Part shown: positions 1-6,865 of the stretch, one piece after another
Layout: each line of letters opens with the position of its first letter
Position numbering within the stretch: the first letter of the stretch is position 1
Assembly (NCBI GenBank): GCA_012026715.1
Contig: VEPB01000148.1
Location: 1-11,932, forward strand
Source: Methylococcaceae bacterium
GTDB taxonomy: Bacteria; Pseudomonadota; Gammaproteobacteria; Methylococcales; Methylococcaceae
Direction: 5' to 3'
DNA: 11,932 nucleotides
Notes under the pieces: model-generated
The model's input: the letters and a program-made list of their open reading frames with translations, nothing else
Told to the model about the DNA's origin: nothing
The model's database searches: none
Made by a program: the position numbers and the translations under genes

Positions 1-846
1 CACCGGGCCGCCGTCGAACTTGTCGATCAGCGTCATCAGGAACTTGCGATCCAACTGGTCGAAGCCGTTGCTGTCGACCTTGAGCATCTCCAGGGCCTTG
101 CCGGCGATTTCCTCGGTGACCACCCCGTCCGACAGCACCTGGGCGAAGTCGCGCACCCGCCGCAGCAACCGGTTGGCGATGCGCGGCGTGCCGCGGGAAC
201 GGCGGGCGATCTCCCGCGCACCTTCCGGGCTCATGGTCATACCCAGCAGACTCGACGAGCGGGTCACGATCTGGGTCAGCTCCTCGGTGGTGTAAAACTC
301 CAGCCGGTGGACAATGCCAAAGCGGTCGCGCAGGGGCGAGGTCAGCAGCCCGGCGCGGGTGGTGGCCCCCACCAGGGTAAAGGGGGGCAGATCCAGCTTG
401 ATGGAACGCGCCGCCGGCCCCTCGCCGATCATGATGTCGATCTGGTAGTCCTCCATGGCCGGGTACAGGACTTCCTCGACCACCGGGCTGAGACGGTGGA
501 TCTCGTCGATGAACAGCACGTCGCGGGCGTCCAGGTTGGTGAGGATAGCCGCCACATCGCCCGCCTTCTCCAGCACCGGCCCGGAGGTCTGGCGGATGTT
601 CACCCCCATCTCGTTGGCGACGATGTTGGCCAGGGTGGTCTTGCCCAGCCCCGGCGGCCCGAAGATCAGCACATGATCCAGCGCCTCGCTGCGCCCGCGA
701 GCGGCCTGGATGAAGATGTCCATCTGCTCCCGCATGGCCTGCTGGCCAATGTAGTCCGCCAGCCGCCGCGGCCGGATGGCGCGGTCGACCACGTCTTCTT
801 CGCGGGTTCCGGAGGGGGTGATGAGGCGGTCTTGGGGGGAGGTCAT
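1..846 (-). CDS. ruvB: RuvB, Holliday-junction branch-migration ATPase (3' end missing)
   Basis: RuvB is the AAA+ motor that, loaded by RuvA, drives branch migration of Holliday junctions in recombinational repair. The window encodes the first 282 residues; the family is usually 335-350 long, so part of the C-terminal winged-helix domain lies beyond the left edge. Visible motifs are Walker A GPPGLGKTT at residues 63-71, Walker B/DEIH at 114-117, sensor 1 ATTR at 161-164, the arginine-finger segment PLRDRFG at 171-177, and the sensor 2 region around RGTPRIANRL. The ATG at 846-844 places the N-terminus as in Escherichia coli RuvB. No good Shine-Dalgarno sequence precedes it: the nearest AGGA (865-862) is 15 bases away. 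Normally ruvB directly follows ruvA; here a restriction-modification island separates them, so ruvB must rely on read-through or a promoter in the 107-base gap upstream. Confidence 0.97.
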   Translation of the reverse strand, partial: MTSPQDRLITPSGTREEDVVDRAIRPRRLADYIGQQAMREQMDIFIQAARGRSEALDHVLIFGPPGLGKTTLANIVANEMGVNIRQTSGPVLEKAGDVAAILTNLDARDVLFIDEIHRLSPVVEEVLYPAMEDYQIDIMIGEGPAARSIKLDLPPFTLVGATTRAGLLTSPLRDRFGIVHRLEFYTTEELTQIVTRSSSLLGMTMSPEGAREIARRSRGTPRIANRLLRRVRDFAQVLSDGVVTEEIAGKALEMLKVDSNGFDQLDRKFLMTLIDKFDGGPV

Positions 847-903
847 GGATCGGAGTGTTGGTCCTACTAGCGAGATTCCATCATCAGACTTTATTGAATA
901 TTA

Positions 904-932
904 AGGAGTCGCTGCGCGATGGCTGATTGAAT
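904..932 (+). repeat. REP-like hairpin repeat, left copy
   Basis: On the plus strand this reads AGGAGTCGCTGCGCGA followed by TGGCTGATTGAAT. It holds a GGAG tetranucleotide and a short hairpin (TCGC-TGC-GCGA), the layout described for REP elements recognised by RAYT transposases. A second copy in the opposite orientation lies at 10523-10552. The two share a 16-base identical core and align over 29 bases with one substitution and one single-base gap. It sits between the last gene of the island and ruvB. That it belongs to a repeat family elsewhere in the genome is inference. Confidence 0.6.
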
Positions 933-947
933 CAGGGGCTCGCCCCC
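923..947 (-). terminator. Two adjacent small hairpins after the island's last gene
   Basis: Two perfect small inverted repeats lie just past the stop codon at 956-954. In the minus-strand transcript these are a GGGG-CGAG-CCCC hairpin (946-935) followed by CTGATT-C-AATCAG (935-923), which overlaps the REP-like repeat. They could weaken or stop transcription at the end of the island. There is no following run of U, so this is not a textbook intrinsic terminator, and some read-through into ruvB would be expected. Confidence 0.25.
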
Positions 948-953
948 GAAACC

Positions 954-1283
954 TTAGTCGGCTTCTCTTTCCAACAGTCGTGGGGCCAAAGCATCGTCGG
1001 TGGGGGTTATGTCTTTGGGGTCCAATGGGCGCAGGAAGCTTGGCGAGACGTTCCAACGGTGCCCGTCGTCGGCGAGGACCGACACGCTCTTTTTGTTGTA
1101 GCGGATCAGGGTGCCGGTGATCCGGCGGAAATCGTCGGTGTCGAAACAGACCCGGGCGCCGATGGAAAATTTCAGCATGGTCGCGTGCGCCCGCATTTGC
1201 TGGAGGAAGCGCAGGCGTTCGACGATCCGCCGGTTCAGATCGAGGAGTTCGGCTTCGGTGAGTTGGTCGATGTCGATGGGCAT
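954..1283 (-). CDS. Small protein with predicted SH3-like barrel, end of the restriction-modification island
   Basis: This 109-residue protein of unknown function begins with a charged helical segment (about residues 5-35, with ELLDLNRRIVERLRFLQQ). A compact beta-rich module follows at about 38-90, containing IGARVCFDTDD, RITGTLIRYNKKSVSVLADDG and WNVSPSFLRPL. The pattern of short strands with a GT-x-x-RYNKK turn and a final WNVSP strand resembles small SH3/Tudor-like barrels that bind nucleic acid or protein. That resemblance is pattern recognition, not a database match. There is no signal peptide or membrane segment. The ATG at 1283-1281 is the only usable start before an in-frame stop at 1319-1317; its ribosome site is weak. 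Unlike its upstream neighbours it does not overlap the preceding gene: a 95-base gap with a promoter-like sequence separates them. Confidence 0.8.
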   Translation of the reverse strand: MPIDIDQLTEAELLDLNRRIVERLRFLQQMRAHATMLKFSIGARVCFDTDDFRRITGTLIRYNKKSVSVLADDGHRWNVSPSFLRPLDPKDITPTDDALAPRLLEREAD

Positions 1284-1315
1284 GGGGGCTCTAGTTGCGT
1301 CGAATGCTGGGTACG

Positions 1316-1345
1316 ATTATCGCCGCAATGCCGGCCCGCCGTCAT
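1316..1345 (-). promoter_or_regulatory. Candidate sigma-70-type promoter for the small terminal gene
   Basis: On the minus strand, ATGACG (1345-1340, 4 of 6 to TTGACA) and GATAAT (1321-1316, 5 of 6 to TATAAT) are separated by 18 bases. The -10 box lies 32 bases before the ATG of the small gene, allowing a leader of about 25 bases. It fills the only real gap between coding regions inside the island. It was found by eye against the E. coli consensus only. Confidence 0.35.
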
Positions 1346-1378
1346 GGAAATGGAAGGGGCGGCTCTGAACCAAGCGCA

Positions 1379-1975
1379 TCATCCGAGATTAACCCCGTAG
1401 TGCACGATGCGAACGGACTGGCCGCTGCGGTGCCGATGCCGGGTTTCGAAGGCCCACAGCGCCGGGTGGTCCGAGCAGCCGCCTTGCTGGCTCAGCGGCC
1501 GGCAGCCATCCAGATGTTCCCGCAGCCCTTGCCATTTGCCGGCGATGTCCGGCTTTTGCACATAGTCGAAGACATAGGCGGAACGGTCGCGGCCGGTGGT
1601 ATAGCGGTTCAGCAGTTGATCCATGCCTTTCACGTGATAGCCGTTGCCGTTCCAGCGCTTGGCTTCGGCGAGCCAGCGCCGGTGCGGGTAGGAATGCTCG
1701 ATTTCGATGACGAGATCCACATGGCCGTTGACGTTGCGTTCGCGGACGACCCGCAAGCCCGGCATGGAGATCTTTCCCGCCAGCGAGGTACTCAGGTTGT
1801 CCTCGCAAGCCCCCTTGAAGTTGTTGGCATGGTCTTCCAGCCAGCGGACGGCCTCGTCGATGAGCCGCTCCAGTGCCTGGTCGTGTTGTTCCGCCGATCC
1901 GTTGGGATTGAACAGCAGGGCCAGATGGGGATAGCGTTCGGCCCAGGTCAGCAGGGCATCGGACGACACACTCAC
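1379..1975 (-). CDS. Putative PD-(D/E)XK-fold nuclease-like protein next to hsdR
   Basis: This 198-residue protein is not recognised by name. Its middle has a PD-(D/E)XK-like layout: E58 in a helix (ACEDNL), D87 in GHVDLVIEIE, then E104 and K106 in LAEAKRW, followed by a helix with Q120 and R124 (GMDQLLNRYTTGRD). This D-(x16)-ExK spacing is usual for the superfamily. The N-terminal 55 residues are mostly helical, and the last 40 are rich in His and Arg. The GTG start at 1975-1973 overlaps the hsdR stop as GTGA and is preceded by a perfect AGGAGG (1988-1983) at 7-base spacing, so translation is coupled to hsdR but also has its own strong ribosome site. Position implies a helper or second effector of the Type I system. 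Nuclease activity is inference, and a non-catalytic DNA-binding member of the fold is the main alternative. Confidence 0.75.
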   Translation of the reverse strand: MSVSSDALLTWAERYPHLALLFNPNGSAEQHDQALERLIDEAVRWLEDHANNFKGACEDNLSTSLAGKISMPGLRVVRERNVNGHVDLVIEIEHSYPHRRWLAEAKRWNGNGYHVKGMDQLLNRYTTGRDRSAYVFDYVQKPDIAGKWQGLREHLDGCRPLSQQGGCSDHPALWAFETRHRHRSGQSVRIVHYGVNLG

Positions 1976-4900
1976 GTCCGCGCCTCCTCGCCTCCGTTGC
2001 CCGCGGGTTTCCAGCCGACCAGGACCGAGGCGGCGAACTGTTCACCCTGCGCGGCGATTTCGCCGCGGGCGTACAGGCTAGCGAGGCCGGAGCGCAGTTC
2101 GCCGTCGGCCACCTCGCGGCTTTCTTCTGCGGAGCCTTCGCTCTTGGTGTAGGTGCGCTCCAGCACGCGGATATCGTCCGCCGCCAACACCTGCAACACC
2201 GTCAGCACGTCCTCGAAGGCCACCTGCAGCTTGCCCGCCAGGAGTTCGATGCCGCTCAGCATGATGGCTTCGCCGGCATGGTCCTCGAAGTAGTCGGCCA
2301 GGCCGTCGCCGATGCCCCGCCATTTGGCCGCCGGGCCGAAGTGCGTCGTGACCGCGCCGATGGCACGTTCGCGCCAGGCTCCCGGCGCCGACCTCTGCGC
2401 GGTCCTGGGCTGATAGGTGAGGTCGAACACCCGTTCCGACAGCCATTGCTTGAAGCCGGTGTTGTCGCTGAACTGTTTGAACAGCTCGGTCTGGTCCGTC
2501 AGCATGCCCAGAATCGCGCGCTGCAGCGCCTTGTCGTGCTCGATGCGGGCGTTCTGCTTGTCCGAGAACTGCATGGCGTTGCGGTAGGCCTGGTCGGCGG
2601 CGACCCGCTCCGGAATGTCCACCGAGATGACCCGCTTGATCTTGTCCGCGTCCTTCCATTCGATGTTGCCGAACTCCTCGTTGAATTCCTTGAGGATGTT
2701 GGACAGGCGATCCATTTCCGGCTGGCGGCTGCCGCCTCCGCCGCCGGTGGGCAGCGGGCCGAGTTCGCCGTCCTCGTCCTTCATCTTCAGGCTCACGGTG
2801 GCGCGCATTTCCGGCCGGTAGCTCTCCATGTCCACCGCTTCCAGCACGCCTTGCGACAGGTCGTCGTCCGCCGGCGCCGGGAGCTTGGGAAGCAGAAACT
2901 GCAGGAAGATGAAGAGCTTTTCCCACTCCGCCACGCTGTAGGGCAGGATGCAGCCGAGAAAGCCGTAGGTGCGGACGAAGGACTTGGCGCCGCCCTTGAA
3001 GGCGACCTGTTGGTCTCGGGGCAGATCTATATAGGCGTCGCGGCAGGCGTCGACGATGGGGTCCAGAGTCTCCCGGTCCTCGCCGCCCAGGTAGCGGGCC
3101 ACGAAGTCTTCCAGGCGGGGCCAGGCGTAGACCTGGGCGGCGTCCAACTTGGCCTTCAGGGAATGCAGACGGTCGGGATCGGTTTCCTCCGCCAGCAGGG
3201 TGGTCTTGTAATAGCGCTGAAAGGCCTCCTTCACCCGCTCCGCCTGATCGTTGACGAAGTCGAGGACGAACACCTCGCTCTTCAGCGGATGCGCCCGGTT
3301 CAGGCGCGACAGGGTCTGTACGGCTTGAATGTCCGCCAGCACCTTGTCCACGTACATGGAGTGGAGCAGCGGTTCGTCGAAGCCAGTGGTGAACTTGTTG
3401 GCGACGATGAGGAAGCGGTAGGGGTCGGTCTTGAAGCGGCTTTCGATCAGGTTCGAGGGAAAGCCGTTGAGGTCGGCCTCGGTCACCTTGGCCCCGCCCT
3501 TCTTCTTCTCGTCGGCGGAAAAGGCGACGATGGCCTTGTAGGGGCTCTTGAGCTCGGCCAGATAGTCGGAGATGGCCCGGAAATAGTCCCGCGCCCGCTG
3601 CCGGCTCTGGGTCACCACCATGGCCCTGGCCTGGCCGCCCACCTTGCGCCGGGCGATCACGCTGCCGAGGAAATGATCGACCATCACCCGGGCCTTGCGC
3701 TCGATGGCGTCCGGGTGCGCTTCCACATGGGCATGCAGCTTCTTCAAGGCCCGCTGCTTGTCGAATTCGGGGTCGTCGGCGACCTTCTTCTCCAGGTTGA
3801 AGAAGCTCTCCACCGGCGTGTAATGGCTCAGCACGTCGCGGATGAAGCCTTCTTCGATGGCCTGTTTCATGGTGTAGATGTGGTGCGGGCGACGCTGGAT
3901 CTTGCCGCCCTCGCTGAATTCCTCGCCGAACAGGTGCTCGGTCTTGATCTTGGGGGTCGCGGTGAAGGCGAAATAGCTCACGTTGGCCGGCATGCGGCGG
4001 GCGGCGATGCGGGCCTCGATCTCCTGCCGGACGAAATCCTCGGCGCTTTCCCCCGGCAGGTCCGGGTCGTCCTCGTCCTCGCCCTCCCGCGCGTCGGCTG
4101 GCTTCAGCGCCGCGCCCATCTTGCCCGCGGTCTTGCCGCCCTGGCTGGAATGGGCCTCGTCGATGATCAGGGCGAAGCTGCTGGTGCGGTGGCCGTCGCC
4201 CACCAGGTCGAGGATGTGGGGAAACTTCTGCACCGTGGTGACGATGATGTCCTTGCCCGACTTCAGAAATCGCGCCAGGTCCTCGGACCGGGCCGAATGG
4301 CCCAGCACCGAGGCCACGTGGTCGAAGGCCCGGATGGTGCGGGCGATCTGCTTGTCCAGATTGCGGCGGTCGGTGACCACGATCACCGAAGCGAACAAAT
4401 CCGGCTCCCCTGGCTGGCCGTGGCGCTTCAGCTTGGACAACCGGTGCGCCAGCCAGGCGATGGAATTGCTCTTGCCGCTGCCCGCCGAGTGCTGGACCAG
4501 ATAACGGCTGCCCACCGGATCGGCCTTGGCCCGATCCAGCAGATGGCGCACCACGTCGAGCTGGTGATAGCGCGGCCAGATCTGCTTGCGCTTGGTCCGG
4601 CCCCGGCCGTCCTCTTCCTCGACCATCTGGGCGTAGTGCTCAATGATCTCGGCCAGGGAATCGCGCGCCAACACCTCGCGCCACAGGTATTGGGTGCGGA
4701 TGCCTTGGCCGGCGTCCACCGGCGGGTTGCCGGCCCCGCCCCGCCAACCCCGGTTGAAGGGCAGGAACCAGGACGACTTGCCGGTCAGATGGGTGCAGAA
4801 CCGCACCTCCAGATCGTCCACCGCGAAATGCACCGCGCAGCGGCCGAACTGGAACAGCAGTTCGCGCGGGTCGCGGTCGCGCTGGTATTGCAGCACCGCA

Positions 4901-5460
4901 TCGGCCACGGTCTGGCGGGTGTAGTGGTTCTTCAGCTCGAAGGTGGCCAGCGGCAGGCCGTTGACGAACAGCACCAGGTCCAGTGCCCGCCGGGTCTCGT
5001 CGCAGCTGTAGCGCAACTGGCGGGTTACGCTGAAAATGTTGGCGGCATGCAGGGCGGCGTATTTGTCGTTGCCCGGCGCCGGGGTGGCGTAGTAGAGCTG
5101 GAGCGCGGCCGGACCATGCTTGATGCCGTTGCGGAGCACGTCCACCACCCCGCGGCGGGTGATCTCCCCTTGCAGCCGGTGCAGCAATTGGCGCGCCGGG
5201 ACACCGGTTTGAGTTTCATGGGCGATCTGCAGCTTGGCCAGTTCGTCGGCCTGGGTCGCTTGCCAGAAGCGCCAGAGCTGGTGCAGGTTCAGCGCGGTGT
5301 CGCGGTCGTAATCGTGGGGATGTCCCTCGATGTAGCCGGCGCCGCCGTAGGGCGGCGGTTCCAGTTCCCCGGCGGTTCCCGCCGGGCGCGGCGGCCGCCC
5401 GGTGAGGGCCTGGACGATCCAGCGCTCCAGGCCCGCTTCACTGGTATCCGTCGTCGTCAT
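1972..5460 (-). CDS. hsdR: Type I restriction enzyme R subunit (HsdR)
   Basis: HsdR is the motor and endonuclease subunit: it translocates DNA with ATP and cuts away from the recognition site when bound to HsdM/HsdS. The protein has 1162 residues, within the family range. An N-terminal PD-(D/E)XK nuclease shows D161 and E175-L-K177 (LDLVLF, TFELKN). The superfamily 2 helicase motor shows Walker A AGSGKS (326-331), VVTDRRNLDKQ (361-371), DEAH (434-437), FTATPK (499-504), TTGFDEP (691-697) and motif VI QTLSRLNRAHP (715-725). A C-terminal helical part after about 800 should contact the methylase. I chose the ATG at 5460 because GAGGG lies 8 bases upstream and the N-terminus (ERWIVQALT) is family-like; an open frame reaching back to 5670 lies inside hsdS and is composition-driven. 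The start overlaps the hsdS end by 23 bases. All core motifs are intact, so the gene looks functional. Confidence 0.97.
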   Translation of the reverse strand: MTTTDTSEAGLERWIVQALTGRPPRPAGTAGELEPPPYGGAGYIEGHPHDYDRDTALNLHQLWRFWQATQADELAKLQIAHETQTGVPARQLLHRLQGEITRRGVVDVLRNGIKHGPAALQLYYATPAPGNDKYAALHAANIFSVTRQLRYSCDETRRALDLVLFVNGLPLATFELKNHYTRQTVADAVLQYQRDRDPRELLFQFGRCAVHFAVDDLEVRFCTHLTGKSSWFLPFNRGWRGGAGNPPVDAGQGIRTQYLWREVLARDSLAEIIEHYAQMVEEEDGRGRTKRKQIWPRYHQLDVVRHLLDRAKADPVGSRYLVQHSAGSGKSNSIAWLAHRLSKLKRHGQPGEPDLFASVIVVTDRRNLDKQIARTIRAFDHVASVLGHSARSEDLARFLKSGKDIIVTTVQKFPHILDLVGDGHRTSSFALIIDEAHSSQGGKTAGKMGAALKPADAREGEDEDDPDLPGESAEDFVRQEIEARIAARRMPANVSYFAFTATPKIKTEHLFGEEFSEGGKIQRRPHHIYTMKQAIEEGFIRDVLSHYTPVESFFNLEKKVADDPEFDKQRALKKLHAHVEAHPDAIERKARVMVDHFLGSVIARRKVGGQARAMVVTQSRQRARDYFRAISDYLAELKSPYKAIVAFSADEKKKGGAKVTEADLNGFPSNLIESRFKTDPYRFLIVANKFTTGFDEPLLHSMYVDKVLADIQAVQTLSRLNRAHPLKSEVFVLDFVNDQAERVKEAFQRYYKTTLLAEETDPDRLHSLKAKLDAAQVYAWPRLEDFVARYLGGEDRETLDPIVDACRDAYIDLPRDQQVAFKGGAKSFVRTYGFLGCILPYSVAEWEKLFIFLQFLLPKLPAPADDDLSQGVLEAVDMESYRPEMRATVSLKMKDEDGELGPLPTGGGGGSRQPEMDRLSNILKEFNEEFGNIEWKDADKIKRVISVDIPERVAADQAYRNAMQFSDKQNARIEHDKALQRAILGMLTDQTELFKQFSDNTGFKQWLSERVFDLTYQPRTAQRSAPGAWRERAIGAVTTHFGPAAKWRGIGDGLADYFEDHAGEAIMLSGIELLAGKLQVAFEDVLTVLQVLAADDIRVLERTYTKSEGSAEESREVADGELRSGLASLYARGEIAAQGEQFAASVLVGWKPAGNGGEEART

Positions 5461-6865
5461 GTTCGCATCCCTCGTCGTCCGGGTTTTCTTCGTCCTCAAC
5501 CGCCAGTACCGGCAATGCGCCGACATCCGCCACCTCGTCCGGCTCCGCGACCCAGCCACGCACGTCGACCTGGCCGGTGACCACGTCGACGATGAGGCGG
5601 TCGCGGTATTCCAACACCGAGGTAATCGTCTGCTGAACTTGCTGAACAGCAGCGCCGATCTCGGCCGCAATTTCTGCGCATCTATGTTCTATTTCCACTT
5701 GCTCAGCCAAAGCAGGAAGCGGGACGTTGAAATTCTGGACGAAATCCATCGGAATCCTCTGCTGACCCGCGGCACCGGTCATCATGTCAGCGCCAAGTTC
5801 TCGAAACTTCTGTAGCCCGACTAAACGCGCCAGAAATGCTCCAGTGATGCGTTGGTGCTGTGGGCGCATGACAAGAAATTCGGTTGTCCCAAATCCAATT
5901 TCTGTGGGTAACTCGCTGAGGTAACCACCCTTGCCGTTCTCGAAACAAGGGGTGATCTTTGCGAGCACAACGTCGCCTCGTTTGAAATAGGTGTAGCCTG
6001 CCCAAACATCCTCAATCGGGACGCTTGCTAGGTTTCGTAGTCTGCCATCCGTTCCCAAGCTTTCCATCGGAACGAAAGCAACCCATGCCCCGCTGCATTT
6101 GGCGTGGTCACTCTCGGAACGGCTCGGATTGAACCGAGCAACATGCTTGATGCGCATGACTTTCCAATGCTCCGGCACCTCTCCCAGCCATTCGACGCCG
6201 GAGGGTTTGAGCCGCACGGTCGGGTCGAGGCCGCGGGTGCCGGCAAGGTGAATCAGATTCTGCTTCTGCTCATTCAGCAGCTCGATCAGCCGCCGCTTGT
6301 CGCGGACGTAGCGGGCGATCTTGGCGTCCTGGGCGCGCAAGTAGGCGACGATGCGGTCCTGTTCCTCGGGGGGCGGAACCAGCGCCGGCATCTGCTTGAA
6401 ACCGTCCCAATACAGCCGGTTGCGGTCGGACACGATGCCGCGGGAGTATTTGTTCACCTCGCGCAAATAGGCGTCGGTGCGATACAGATAGGCGTAGTAG
6501 GCACCGTTGACTCCGGCGAGGGGCCGGGCCACCACATAGGCCGGACTGATCAGGCCATCGACAGGGGCGATGCCGATGGCGCCCTGCCAAAGGCGCATCA
6601 TGTTGTAGGCGATATCGCCCTTGGCCGCGCGCTTGTATTTCTCCCGCTGCCCCATCATCTGCTTGCGCTTCAGGTTCTCCATGTCCCGCACCCGCACGCC
6701 GGTCCGCAGGGACACTTCCAGAATCGGCAGATCGGGAAATCCGGTCTCGACGCGCTGAGCGAACAAGCCGCCGTTGCGGCGCACGCCCCAATGGGACGGG
6801 ATCACAGGCATCCACGGGAGGCCCGAATCGCGGAGATTCGCGTATGGGGACAACGGCGTACTCAC
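5438..6865 (-). CDS. hsdS: Type I specificity subunit (HsdS)
   Basis: HsdS chooses the bipartite DNA sequence that the enzyme methylates or restricts. The protein has 475 residues in the classical two-half plan: target-recognition domain 1 (about 15-165, ending in PALVPPPEEQDRIVAYL), a central conserved helix pair (about 167-215), target-recognition domain 2 (about 224-385, starting GVEWLGEVPEHWKVMRIKHVA), a second conserved helix (about 386-437), and an unusual acidic tail (440-475, EDEENPDDEG, EHDDDG). The GTG at 6865-6863 overlaps the stop of the upstream nuclease gene as GTGA and follows a G-rich ribosome site. Longer in-frame extension is excluded because it would run into the nuclease gene. 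DNA for the second recognition domain is less GC-rich (52% by hand count over 5821-6000) than the flanks (63-73% in blocks sampled at 6181-6240 and 6481-6600), suggesting replacement of that domain. Confidence 0.96.
   Translation of the reverse strand: MSTPLSPYANLRDSGLPWMPVIPSHWGVRRNGGLFAQRVETGFPDLPILEVSLRTGVRVRDMENLKRKQMMGQREKYKRAAKGDIAYNMMRLWQGAIGIAPVDGLISPAYVVARPLAGVNGAYYAYLYRTDAYLREVNKYSRGIVSDRNRLYWDGFKQMPALVPPPEEQDRIVAYLRAQDAKIARYVRDKRRLIELLNEQKQNLIHLAGTRGLDPTVRLKPSGVEWLGEVPEHWKVMRIKHVARFNPSRSESDHAKCSGAWVAFVPMESLGTDGRLRNLASVPIEDVWAGYTYFKRGDVVLAKITPCFENGKGGYLSELPTEIGFGTTEFLVMRPQHQRITGAFLARLVGLQKFRELGADMMTGAAGQQRIPMDFVQNFNVPLPALAEQVEIEHRCAEIAAEIGAAVQQVQQTITSVLEYRDRLIVDVVTGQVDVRGWVAEPDEVADVGALPVLAVEDEENPDDEGCEHDDDGYQ

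Noticed and set aside
2278..5580. A 1100-codon open frame on the plus strand
   Set aside because: It lies antisense to hsdR, whose motifs are unmistakable. The translation is low-complexity (G, H, V, Q, A rich) with no domain, typical of the complementary frame of a GC-rich gene.
5461..5670. 70-codon N-terminal extension of HsdR
   Set aside because: It lies inside hsdS, is Ser/Arg-rich without family similarity, and the ATG at 5460 has a proper ribosome site.
5438..6865. Phase-variable repeats or a second silent hsdS for inversion
   Set aside because: No homopolymer or short tandem repeat tract, no second hsdS fragment and no recombinase gene were found in the window.
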